This document shows, piece after piece, positions 27,834 through 37,083 of a DNA stretch of 64,000 nucleotides (position 1 is the stretch's first letter; each line of letters starts with the position of its first letter). Origin of the DNA: Stratiolaelaps scimitus (taxonomy: Eukaryota > Arthropoda > Arachnida > Mesostigmata > Laelapidae); contig JABWDB010000018.1 of NCBI GenBank assembly GCA_019614645.1, positions 3,340,501 through 3,404,500 on the forward strand. The letters are read 5' to 3'. Position numbers and translations under genes: made by a program. The notes below the pieces were generated by a model. That model was not told the origin of the DNA. It saw only the letters and a list, made by a program, of their open reading frames with translations, and searched no databases.

Positions 27834-28044
27834 GGTTTGTCACCCCATCCAGCGGGTGACCATCTGCCAGGAGGTGGATGGTTCTCGCTGTATAGTGGCC
27901 GGGACGACCATCTTGCCATCGCGTCGAGTCACGGCCGTAGAGGTGTCGGGCCGCTTCGTCCATGAGGCGCTGATACCCGATGAGTGGCGTGCCATCCATC
28001 GGGTGTGCTCTCAGAGGCGGTTGTACGTCGTTATTCCTCGGTGA
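27834..28044 (+). pseudogene. Family C head fragment, copy 3
   Basis: Only the C-terminal head (C-x8-C-x7-C-IV, C-x5-Y-V-V) and 3' UTR with AATAAA at about 28134 remain. The coding part is 95% or more alike to copy 1. The start is lost at the joint with the type B LTR. Confidence 0.75.
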
Positions 28045-28156
28045 TGGTCGGGAGTGACGTACGTGTATATATTTTTTTGTGTATATACATGTATGATCAG
28101 TGATTGTGTATGTAGTGTATATATTTTGGTTGTATAATAAATTTTCATATTATACT

Positions 28157-28342
28157 TGTTGCAAATTTTGTGAAGACTGGGTAGGTCTTCAGGTCACTAG
28201 TTCAGTGGTTGTAGAGCGGGTAGCACTCAGGCGTTGAGTCCGTTAGTTTCTTGAAGACTTCACTTTTTTCGCTTTGATACTCGGAGTGAAAACACAGGTC
28301 TTAATTTGTGTGGTTGAAACACTGAAGCTCGACTTAGCTCAG
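28157..28342 (-). repeat. LTR, type D, fragment
   Basis: Matches the first ~190 bp of the LTR at 2801 and is interrupted by a gypsy-type LTR at 28343. Confidence 0.7.
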
Positions 28343-28580
28343 TGTAGTAGATAGACAAATCGAACGATGGGGTCGCTGTGATCGACCAAGAAAAGAGGAT
28401 GCCACTGAGTGGCGCTGATCGTTAGAGAATGGCGCTGCCGACGGAGAATGGCGCTGCGACACCTAGGTATAAAAGAGATAATCAATAAACAGACGGTCTC
28501 TTCCGCACCCGAATCTTCGAGTGTTTTGTGTGTTCCGTAAGTCAGGCGTAGCTCAGTACAGACAGTAGGGCGACACTACA
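28343..28580 (+). repeat. Gypsy-type 5' LTR (second gypsy family)
   Basis: TGTAGTAG...ACTACA, 238 bp, with TATAAAAG at about 28467 and AATAAA at about 28483. It is followed by TTTGGCGCAGTCGAC, a primer site of the TGGCGC type usual for Ty3/gypsy elements. Three copies of (G/A)(A/G)TGGCGCTG lie in its U3. Confidence 0.75.
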
Positions 28581-28617
28581 TTTGGCGCAGTCGACAACAG
28601 AATCAAACACGTGCAAG

Positions 28618-28900
28618 ATGACGAGTAACGGCATCCTACCCCCGGCCCCGTTCCTGCCCACGGCAGGCGACCCAGCAACACCTTGGGATGACTGGATACA
28701 AGCTTTCGAAACGTATCTGCTGGCCCTCGGAGGCGGCCAGAGTGACTCAGTGAAGTGTGCGCTCCTCCGGCACTGCCTCGGGATGGAAGGCCAAGTTCAA
28801 CTTCGGGCGTTCGAGCAGAGCACCGTGGCCGTCAGGGACGGGGCGGAGACGGACGGCGATGACGAAACGGAGGAGTCCGGGTACGATCCGGGTGCGATTG
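28618..28900 (+). pseudogene. Gypsy gag N-terminal fragment
   Basis: ATG at 28618. The protein start (LPPAPFLPTAGDPATPW, WIQAFETYLLA) is of a widespread metazoan Ty3/gypsy Gag type. It breaks off at about 28901 into the upstream region of gene D. Confidence 0.7.
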
Positions 28901-28976
28901 CCTACTCGAATTTTAAAGGTTTAAGTTTCTTCTTTTTCGATATACGGTTCATACTTGCTCCGACCTCTGATTCAAC

Positions 28977-29344
28977 ATGTCCTCGCAGTACTACGCTGTA
29001 GTTTATCAGGGCGATGCCCTAACATAGGTGCAACATGCTCTAGAGCTGTTGTTTTTGCCCGCGGCACCTGAAGTCCGAGTTCACCGCTTGGCCCAATTTT
29101 TGACGACATTTTCTCGACTTCTTGTAAATCCGGTGTTCCGGCATGGACCGCTGGACGACAGTCAGGCCCGGACTGTCCTAGGAAGGTAAAGGTAAAGGTT
29201 TTATTGGTTTATTAAAGGAGCTGCAATTTGATAATGCTTAAGCTCTCTTATATGTCACGCAGCGGTGCTCGAACCGGAATGTTAGGAGTAGAGCCGGATC
29301 CGGGCTCTGAAGACACCGAGGAACTCCCTCCTGTTTGGGAGTAA
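28977..29344 (+). pseudogene. Gene D, copy 2 (TAG plus SINE insertion)
   Basis: Same start as copy 1, about 80% alike. TAG at 29025-29027 replaces a Glu codon (GAG in copy 1), and a ~90-bp SINE-like insertion interrupts the frame at about 29188. Beyond it the acidic tail (EDTEELPPVWE) is intact. AATAAA is at about 29381. The stop lies about 100 bp from the end of an antisense RNase H frame, with no env between. Confidence 0.7.
29188..29277 (-). mobile_element. SINE-like insertion, 5' truncated
   Basis: Absent from gene D copy 1, with GGAA repeated at both edges. In the minus direction it has GGTTCGAGCAC, resembling a tRNA B box, and ends AATAAAACCTTTACCTTTACC. Similar tail to the one at 53643-53683. 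Confidence 0.55.
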
Positions 29345-29447
29345 CAGTTGTTATGTAATCCTGGTAAAAATCAAATAAACCAGGAGAGATTTGACCGATT
29401 TTCCACGTATTTTTTCTTTTTTTTGTAGTGTCATTGCTTATGTTTGG

Positions 29448-29595
29448 TTAAGAGTGTTGTATCAGTGCTCTGAGTTGGATAAGGTTGATTAATCTAGTGA
29501 AGGTGTGTTTACTGAGTGGTTTAGTCAGTATATCTGCTTGGTTGTTTTCAGATGAGATATATTCTACGTGTGTATCTTTCTTTTCTATATGGTCC
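29448..29595 (-). pseudogene. Copia RNase H C-terminal fragment
   Basis: Encodes NNQADILTKPLSKHTFTRL and ends at TAA 29448-29450. Cut at 29596 by an LTR. Convergent with gene D, showing that gene D belongs to a copia element. Confidence 0.7.
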
Positions 29596-30026
29596 TGTTA
29601 GTAAGGCGGTAGGTTCGATCTGCGTCAAAACTAACTGCAGACACTGCTCACGGCGAGAATGAACACACGACTTTTCTGTAGCAACACCAGCGGCAACTGC
29701 GACCAGCTCCGGTATCTTCCTTACGTTTATTAGGGCCTAATATATTAGCTTACAGTGTTAAGTGTGGTGAGGGAACACTTCAGTGTTCCCGCTTTTCATT
29801 CAGTTGGTGCGCCCTTGACCCACTGCCGTGGTCAATCTTCTTGGGCGCATGGCCGTTTTCGTAATTGCTCATCACTGTGCTGCTTTATATGCTTTAGGTG
29901 GTGCATCGTTACTCGCTACATTCTTAGTTTTCGTCATGTCGCTTTTCATAGAGCGATCATGGTAGCTTTCTCATATTGGTCGTGTTGTGAAGGTGAGCCA
30001 GCTTCGCTTATTCTCATTTCACAACA
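29596..30026 (-). repeat. Chimeric LTR: type A body with type C end
   Basis: The left 387 bp match type A LTRs (TGTTAGTAAGGCGG start). The last ~44 bp match the end of type C (GCTTCGCTTATTCTC, TTCACAACA), and the type C purine-tract complement CGCTCCCTC follows. The switch occurs at a shared GTGTTGT. Confidence 0.6.
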
Positions 30027-30336
30027 CGCTCCCTCATTGGTGAATCCGTCGGCACTGTGATATGTGATACATGTTTGTCGATATGTGTAGAATATCTCTG
30101 TCTCTTTCTGTCGTCTGCGCTGCATTCGCGTCGCGCATAGTCTAGGTAAGAATTTGAGACTCTGGCGGGATAAACTCGAGAGTCAACAGTATCCGGTTCG
30201 GCGTTTGGAGATTTGATCTCCGGCAGATTTGATTTTCTTTCGCTTAGTGCTTTCTCGCTGAGCGATTGCATTGGCCAGATTCGGCTTAAAAAGGGGTAGA
30301 GGTGTATCGATCGTCACATCTCTGTGCTCCCTCGAG

Positions 30337-31015
30337 ATGAGCGGACGTCCGCGTAATCGTGCCGTACCGCTAAGGCCGCCGAGACCTCCGCCCCGTGTTC
30401 GTCGCAGAGTGCTCGTAGCCCAGGAGGAAATCGTCGCTGGAAACGTCGAGGCTCCCCGTGAGGCCGCAAGACCGGGAGGAAGGCCACCCGCAAGGCTTCC
30501 TATCTTCGGCGAAGTGTTGCTCCCGCTCGCTCGTCGGTGGTTCCGAGGACCCCACCGCCCCGCAATCGCCGGTATGGCCGACGTCGCAGCTCAGGAGGAC
30601 GACGCAGACTGGGATCCGCCGGCAGAGGTTGCCTATGAGGCAATGACAATTAACGAGGTGGTGGACGGGGCAGATCGCCCCGTCCCCAATCGCCGCCGTC
30701 TCTGGTGGATCTGGTGCAGTCTGGCTCTTCTAGTTGTGTTCATTATGTGCTTTGTGGGATGGTACGCAGTCCCATATCATCCTCCATCCATTCCGGTGGA
30801 GGTCCACACCCCAGGCCCGTCCTCCCCCGAGGAGCCCAACCACATCGTCCTCGGACCCGACTTGTCGTTGGTCGTTGACCTGCGGCAATTTACATGTTCG
30901 TGGGAAGTATGCGTCTCCGCACGCAGGCGGATGTGTGTAATCCTTCCGGCCGTGGGCCTGAAGCCCGGCGAGACGCCCATTTTTCCGATTAATGCTGTGC
31001 CACTTCACAACTTTA
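30337..31015 (+). pseudogene. Family A (subtype I), copy 8, 3' end replaced by antisense RT
   Basis: ATG at 30337. N-terminal ~115 residues nearly identical to copy 1; helix (LALLVVFIMCFVG) and Cys head are complete as far as PLHNFN. The last ~16 residues, including the final Cys, are lost. The frame then runs into reverse-complement copia RT sequence to a stop at 31116. A protein of about 259 residues with a foreign tail could be made but would lack the fourth head Cys. Confidence 0.75.
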
Positions 31016-31303
31016 ATTCCTCCAGTGCGAGGGAGCTTTTGTCCATTGGGGTGGAGACAGGTTTGCTAGTGGTCATATTAAATTTTTCAAGTATGTCGTT
31101 GATGTATTTACTTTAGTGAATCGTTATATCGTGGCTTTCGGTTACTTTGATATGTATTCCTAGGAAGAAGTCTAGTAGTTTGTACGTGATGTCGAGGTGT
31201 TTCTTTAGGGTGGCTAGGAAGTTTATGATTGTTTGTTTGTTTCGGCCTGCAACAATAGCGTCGTCCACATAGATGCATAGGATTAGCTTTGGTTCTTCCT
31301 TTC
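31016..31303 (-). pseudogene. Copia RT fragment
   Basis: Reverse-strand RT with LCIYVDDAIVAG and FFLGIHI, homologous to 38980-39260. RNase H, env and the gene A terminator that should lie between it and the neighbouring gene are deleted. Confidence 0.75.
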
Positions 31304-31798
31304 TGTTAGAGGGTGGTAGGTTCGAACTGCTCTTGCTTCACCACGGGGTCTTCTAACGGCTAAAGTGAACGCGGTTCTTTTCTTCTGTAGCAACACCAAC
31401 TCACAACTGCGACCAGCTCCGGTACTTTGATTATGTTTATTGGGTCCTTATATATTCGCTTACAGTGTTAAGTGTGGTGAGGGAACACCTCAGTGTTTCC
31501 GTTATTTCAGTTGGCGCGCCCTTGACCCACTTCTGTGGTCAGTCTTCTTGCGCGTACAGCCGCTTTCGTAATTGCTTATCACTGTGTTGCTTTATATGCT
31601 TTAAGTGGTGTATTGCTTCTTGCTGCTTCCATAGTTTCGTGATGTCGTTTTACAGAGAGTGATCGTGGTGGTCTTCTCATATTTATTGCGTTGTGTATGT
31701 TACGTCGCTTAGTCGTGAGTCGATGTTAATGGATGCTTTCTATCTTATTGTCGGTGGGGTCGGAAAACACAGTATCAGTCGCAGGCTGATATTTAACA
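31304..31798 (-). repeat. LTR, type A, copy 5
   Basis: TGTTAGAGGGTGG...TATTTAACA, 495 bp, followed by CTCCCCCTTTTTCCGAACA and a family A gene. Confidence 0.75.
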
Positions 31799-32072
31799 CT
31801 CCCCCTTTTTCCGAACATCGTCGATAGCTTAGTCGCGTTGTCTTTGAGACATGCATGCTTCTCCTTTTTCTTATACAACAGTTATATGACCTGCAAATGC
31901 ACGAATGCGTCCATGAGTCTCATGCATTCAAGCCGTGGTCTAGTGTTGCACACGTATATATATATTGGCAATGTGGAGTTTATCTATTTGCCTTCTCGAG
32001 AGAGTCGTATCTGCTCTGGCTGTGCATTCTCCTTAAATAGTGCCAGTTTGTTTGATATTTTCCTTATTCGGG

Positions 32073-32664
32073 ATGCTGCAACAAGTGCGCCAACGTCGTG
32101 TTCATAGAGCAAATGTCTGCGAGCCTCTAGTTCAACCACAACGAGGCCGTGTGTTTGATGTGCCGCGTCTTCGTCGCCCACTGATGTACTTTAGGCGTCT
32201 GCGAGGTATTTTTCATGTACCTCAGATGTTCGAAAATGGTGCGGCGCCGCCCCCGGCAGGACCTCCGGTCGAGGTACAAGAGGCCTTTGTAGATGCCTTT
32301 GAGATTGGAGAGATCGAAGATCTTCCAGGAGAGCAGCAACGGACCCCCTGTCCGGCTAGATTAAATTTGCGATGCCGCGTCATCACTATAGGTGTGATGA
32401 TAACGCCGTGTCTCCTTCTAGTCGGCCTATATTTTGCCTTGTGGAGTAACGACGGGATTCGTGCCTATCCCGTGGAAGTGACGACTTCTGGCGAGACCCG
32501 TCGAGGAAGAGGAGAGGCCTCGTGTCGTTTTAGGACCGGGACTATCCACCGTTCTGGACCTGAGGAAGTTATCCTGTACCGAAAACATCTGCGTTTCGGC
32601 GAAGAAGCGTTTCTGCGTGATACTTCCAAGTGCCAATACTACGGACGACAAGGTCCTCACGTAT
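32073..32664 (+). pseudogene. Family A (subtype IV), copy 9 (frameshift, 3' truncated)
   Basis: ATG at 32073 (MLQQVRQRRV). Arg-rich N-terminus with a YFRRLRGIFHV block, acidic segment, helix (VITIGVMITPCLLLVGLYFAL). A 1-bp change at about 32500 shifts the frame. In the other frame LDLRKLSC, C-x4-C-x7-C-VI follow, until a joint with antisense gag at about 32664. Confidence 0.7.
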
Positions 32665-33340
32665 CAGTGCCGTGGCGTTCTCTACTTCGAACTTTCCCTT
32701 GCGAGCCGCTTCGGCTGTGATCATTTCTGTTAATGTGTCCAAATTCTTCTCTGAACCTGTCTTCGTGCCCCATGCGAGCTTGAAAGGCTCCCACTCTCGA
32801 GGGAGTGCGTCGACAAGACGAGCGCATGCGATATCCCTGTCGAGGTTAGCTTGGAGCTCATCGAGAGTGTACATGAGCCGATTGAAATAGCTCAAGTTCT
32901 CGACGATTGTGCGGGATGGATCCCATTTAAAAGCCATGAATTTTGTGATTGCTTGGTCTTTGAGTATGCCGTTTTGTCTAGAGAATTTTGTTTTGATCTG
33001 TGTCCATATTGATGAAGCAGAGACCATTTCAGATGTTCCGTTGAATATGTTTACTATGGTACGAGGGTAGAGAGAGCTAAACAGAATGGTACGGGCAGTC
33101 TTGTTTCCTATATCGTAGTGCTCTTGCTGTTTCTTTTGGTCACGAGTGGGTTCAGTGTCTTTTGGGATTTTTGGTGGGACTAAGGTACCTGAGGTCACTT
33201 CCCAGGCATATGGTTCATTTTGTAAGATCACAGGAAGAAGTGTTTTCCATGCCAAGTAGTTTGCAAGTAGTTTTGCCATCATCGGCCAATATTATTGAGG
33301 CGCGAGTACGACCGTTCTTATCATTCTCGTGGTGTGCCAT
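32665..33340 (-). pseudogene. Copia gag fragment
   Basis: Gag N-terminal ~220 residues from ATG 33340, with a small duplication (GCAAGTAGTTTTGCC) near 33265 that breaks the frame. Fused at 32664 to an opposite-strand family A remnant, so all of PR, IN, RT, RNase H and env is deleted: a short internal-deletion derivative with 3' LTR at 31304. Confidence 0.7.
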
Positions 33341-33462
33341 TATTCATATTCCTTCTCTTTAAGGTTTAGCCCTTCTTACGCCGTGGAACTTGCGCTCTAA
33401 TTTTCTAGATGCGTGATTACTTGAGTTTTACTGACCTTTTCTCTCGTTGAGTGCGTACTTAG

Positions 33463-33514
33463 CGTCGTGCTGATAACGCTGATAGAGGGTGACAGTTGAC
33501 GCTGATATTTAACA
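33463..33514 (-). other. Primer-binding site and 35-bp 5' LTR remnant
   Basis: CGTCGTGCTGATAACGC at 33463-33479, then 33480-33514 starts TGATAGAGGG and ends TATTTAACA: the two LTR ends with nearly everything between removed. Confidence 0.6.
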
Positions 33515-33516
33515 GT

Positions 33517-33898
33517 TCTTCATATTCAGGCACCTGTTCTTCTTGATTACAAGCCCTCGGAACGGAAGGAGGAGCTCGGTTCAGTGTTTACTCCACTTCA
33601 GTTGCCGGCTCCAGTCACATCTGACACAATCCCAACGCATCCTTCTGAGCATAAATCACAACCGGTGATTCCTGATGTAATTCGCTCGGCTTTCTCACAG
33701 GTCGTGAATCTATGAAGATTTTCCTGCGGTTCTGGTGTATGTGTTTGGAAGGAGAGACAGTTGTGTGTCATTAACGTTGCACCTCGTGTCTATCTTAGTC
33801 AAGTAGTCGTTGTACCAGTTGAGGGTGATTTGCTTCAAAGTATGTCCTTTTTCGTAAGGCGTTGCCTTGGACTTCGTCCCTTTGCCATTCTTAAGTAA
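33517..33898 (+). pseudogene. Family F antisense-type protein, C-terminal part (one TGA)
   Basis: In one frame: Pro/Thr-rich stalk (TPLQLPAPVT, IPTHPSEH), then SQVVNL, TGA at about 33712, RFSC with C-x4-C-x7-C-VI and final C-x5-F-A-I before TAA at 33898. The head pattern equals family A but the rest differs. The N-terminus and membrane helix are missing. Its likely AATAAA (about 42578) and partner env (42590) are now 8.6 kb away because the composite element inserted between them. Confidence 0.6.
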
Positions 33899-33958
33899 TG
33901 TATGTGGGACAGGTTCACTACCGTAATATTACATGTGCACACTCCTGAATATATATAT

Positions 33959-34278
33959 TGTTGGAGACGCTGACTATGACATATGTCAAACGTCACCATA
34001 AATAACCGATAGCCACCTGATATGTCAAACGTCACTTGAGATGTCAGATGTCACTTCACGTGGAGATAGAAAAGACCATAGAACAAGGACCCGTAGAGCG
34101 TCCACCATGATCACAGGTGTTAGGTAACCGGATGACACCCCTTTCCACGATATCTAGCCATCTTACAAGAATAAAAGCCAAGCAACCGGGCGACACACAA
34201 CAGTCCGCAAATGAACCGCACTTGAACATTGTTCTCATTTTTCTCGTTCTACACGACCATCAGTGAAAGAACACAACA
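33959..34278 (+). repeat. 5' LTR of the composite
   Basis: TGTTGGAGACG...ACACAACA. Followed by GTTGGCGACGAAGAC, a TGGCGAC-type primer site. Contains repeats of ATGTCAAACGTCAC. Confidence 0.85.
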
Positions 34279-34384
34279 GTTGGCGACGAAGACACTTCGA
34301 GCTCACACGACCATCAAACTACCGTCATAATTGTGAAACCCTTCTTGTGCTGTTTTCTACTAAAAGTTTACTACATCGTGAAAA

Positions 34385-36733
34385 ATGGCATCGTTCACAG
34401 CAGAAGATGTCCAACAAATCGTGGCGACCGCAGTAAAGGAAGCTCTTCAAGCTACATCCAGACAGAAGAACATCATATCCGGACACACCATCATGGAGCA
34501 TCTGAACACAAGGATCCCACGATTCACCTTCAAACCGGAGGATGGACACACCTTCGAGAAGTGGTACACAAGGTACTTACCAATACTCGAGTCAGAAGGT
34601 CAAGTACTATCACCGACCGACAAAGGAAGACTGATAGTCAGTAGATTAAACACAAACGAATATGACGCCTTCATCAACTACATCAGGCCAAAGAAGGTGT
34701 CTGAACTGAAACCAGACGAAACCATCGAACAACTCAGTAAGCTGTTCTCCGTCTCGGTAAGTCTATTCAAAAGACGCATAAAATCACTCAGTATCAGACG
34801 TTCAGGCCGACCACTCAAAGAACTAACAGGGCTCATCAACGAGGTCGCGGAAGATGCTGAATGGGGAGGCATCTCCCTAGATGAGATGAAACAGTACATA
34901 CTGATGCTTTCACTCATGGGCAGCGAAGACAACGACATCCGTGCGAGAGCAGCACGTCTCATGGAAACAGACAACAGATTCACTTTCCCTGAGATCTTGG
35001 ATGACCTGGAACACTTCGAACAGCTCAAAAAAGACATCACGACGACCCAAAGAAACAGAATGGAGATCAATCAAGTGCAGCACAAACCATCAACAAGCCC
35101 CAAAAGCGTCCCATGCTACCGGCGCACAAGAACAAATCACCGCCACAGTGAGTGTAGATTCAAAACTGCTACATGCACAAACTGCGCGAAAGCAGGACAC
35201 ATCGCAGTAGCATGTAAATCAAAACGACTGAACCAGAAACCAGAAATAAACAAACATGTTCAGCAAGTACAACTACATGAAGCTACCAACCGTATAATCA
35301 AGACAGTATTCATAAATGGCAAAAAGTTCAATCTGACATTAGACACCGGAGCAGAAGTGACCTTAATCTCCGAGAGAATCTGGTTACAACTAGGAAAACC
35401 AACTCTCACGTCAGCAACAGTGAAACTCACACTGGCTGACGGCAGCCCACTAAACGTGATAGGAACACTACGTTGTTCTGTAAATATCAATGGAATAAAA
35501 TTCCAGGAGGAATGTCACGTAACAAACAGGTGCGAACTCCTTGGGTTGGACTGGATCCAAAAGGACCCCAATCTAAAGAAGATTTTGCAAAACACACCTT
35601 CAAGAAAGATTCAAAGAATCAATAACTCTCTGGAAGAAACAAAAGAAGAGATAAAAGATAATCTCTCGAAAAAGTTTCCAGAAGTATTCACTGAAAGCTT
35701 GGGAAAACGCAAAACATTCCAAGCTAGCTTCAAAGCAAAAGAAAACTCCACACCGAGCTTCAGAAAAGCACGACCTGTAGCCTACTCACTTCTACCTAAA
35801 GTGGTAGATGAAATCGAGCGACTAGTCAAACAAGAAGTCCTTGAACCAATTACCCACTCAAGATACGCAGCACCCGTAGTCATAGTACAAAAGAAAAATG
35901 GAACCATACGTCTCTGTGCTGACTACTCAACAGGACTAAACAACTCCATTGAAGAGGACAAATACCCACTTCCATCTAGAGGGAGGACCAAAACTCCAAA
36001 GAAGGAGGAGGCCCACAAGGAAAACCAAACGACACAAACACCGAGAGTTGGAATCCCGTTTCTAACCAAAGTTGAGACCCTAGCGAAGAAACTTAGGTCC
36101 ATGGAGGGCCGTCAAGTCTCAGGTGACGAAAAAGACGAGCTAATGGAGACGATCAGCCAATTGGAACAGGAAATCGGAGATTCAGACCCGGAAATTCAGG
36201 CGCTTTTAAGTCAAACTCGCCAAAACTTCAAACAAACTGAAAAAGAAGCAGAAGAGGTCTCAATGCTCCTACAAAACCTTTCCATAGATCCCGCTCAACA
36301 ACAACCATCTCCCAAACAAATTGCTCAGAAACTAACAGAAATCGCCACGACATCCCTAGCCGATGAATTGGTAACAGCAGAGAAACAGAACGATTGGAGA
36401 ACTGAAACCACCATCATCAGGCAACAACAAGAACAACAACAAGCATTAATATCAGCCAGAAGACAACTTTTCATCCAAAACCATCCCAACGGACCACCCG
36501 AAGATGAAGAACCAAAACCGATCGAGCCCGTCGAAGAATTTGAATCACTGGAACAATCCATATTCGACAACGACGAGAGCGCTGATTTCGGAATAGGACG
36601 AACAAGCGAACAACAAAGCCAACCACAACAGGACCTACTTCCACGACGTTCCGAGAGAGTCCGAAAACACCCATCATTCCTGGAAGTTACGATGACATGC
36701 TCCCCAAGATACAAATCTTTAAAAAAGGACTAA
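34385..36733 (+). CDS. Gypsy-type Gag-protease-partial RT ORF with coiled-coil C-terminal part
   Basis: 782 codons, uninterrupted. Gag (about 1-220), two Cys/His knuckles (the second C-x2-C-x4-H-x4-C, CTNCAKAGHIAVAC), aspartic protease LDTGAEVTLIS (about 318), GLDWI, then the start of RT (VLEPITHSRYAAPVVIV, CADYS) broken off at YPLPS (about 537) before YVDD. RT core, RNase H and integrase are gone. In frame follow ~230 residues rich in Glu/Gln/Lys with likely coiled coils (LRSMEG, LEQEIGD, IIRQQQEQQQ), ending with a gypsy-like RRSERVRKHPSFLE tail. A non-autonomous element whose ORF has stayed open. Confidence 0.75.
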   Translation: MASFTAEDVQQIVATAVKEALQATSRQKNIISGHTIMEHLNTRIPRFTFKPEDGHTFEKWYTRYLPILESEGQVLSPTDKGRLIVSRLNTNEYDAFINYIRPKKVSELKPDETIEQLSKLFSVSVSLFKRRIKSLSIRRSGRPLKELTGLINEVAEDAEWGGISLDEMKQYILMLSLMGSEDNDIRARAARLMETDNRFTFPEILDDLEHFEQLKKDITTTQRNRMEINQVQHKPSTSPKSVPCYRRTRTNHRHSECRFKTATCTNCAKAGHIAVACKSKRLNQKPEINKHVQQVQLHEATNRIIKTVFINGKKFNLTLDTGAEVTLISERIWLQLGKPTLTSATVKLTLADGSPLNVIGTLRCSVNINGIKFQEECHVTNRCELLGLDWIQKDPNLKKILQNTPSRKIQRINNSLEETKEEIKDNLSKKFPEVFTESLGKRKTFQASFKAKENSTPSFRKARPVAYSLLPKVVDEIERLVKQEVLEPITHSRYAAPVVIVQKKNGTIRLCADYSTGLNNSIEEDKYPLPSRGRTKTPKKEEAHKENQTTQTPRVGIPFLTKVETLAKKLRSMEGRQVSGDEKDELMETISQLEQEIGDSDPEIQALLSQTRQNFKQTEKEAEEVSMLLQNLSIDPAQQQPSPKQIAQKLTEIATTSLADELVTAEKQNDWRTETTIIRQQQEQQQALISARRQLFIQNHPNGPPEDEEPKPIEPVEEFESLEQSIFDNDESADFGIGRTSEQQSQPQQDLLPRRSERVRKHPSFLEVTMTCSPRYKSLKKD

Positions 36734-36763
36734 TTTTTTTTTTTTTTTTTTACGTGGAGAAGG

Positions 36764-37083
36764 TGTTGGAGACGCTGACTATGACAAATGTCAAACGTCA
36801 CCATAAATAACCGATAGCCACCTGATATGTCAAACGTCACTTGAGATGTCAGATGTCACTTCAGGTGGAGATAGAAAAGACCATAGAACAAGGACCCGTA
36901 GAGCGTCCACTATGATCACAGGTGTTAGGTAACCGGATGACACCCCTTTCCACGATATCTAGCCATCTTACAAGAATGAAAGCCAAGCAACCGGGCGACA
37001 CAAAACAGTCCGCAAATGAACCGCACTTGAACATTGTTCTCATTTTTCTCGTTCTACACGACCATCAGTGAAAGAACACAACA
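36764..37083 (+). repeat. Internal LTR of the composite
   Basis: 320 bp, preceded by a T run and GGAGAAGG purine stretch. Differs from the outer LTRs at about five sites, e.g. GACAAATG for GACATATG. Immediately followed by mid-pol copia sequence with no primer site. Confidence 0.85.

Noticed and set aside
28403..28460. Tandem TGGCGCTG repeats taken as a CRISPR-like array
   Set aside because: Three imperfect copies with irregular spacing inside an LTR U3 of a eukaryotic element.
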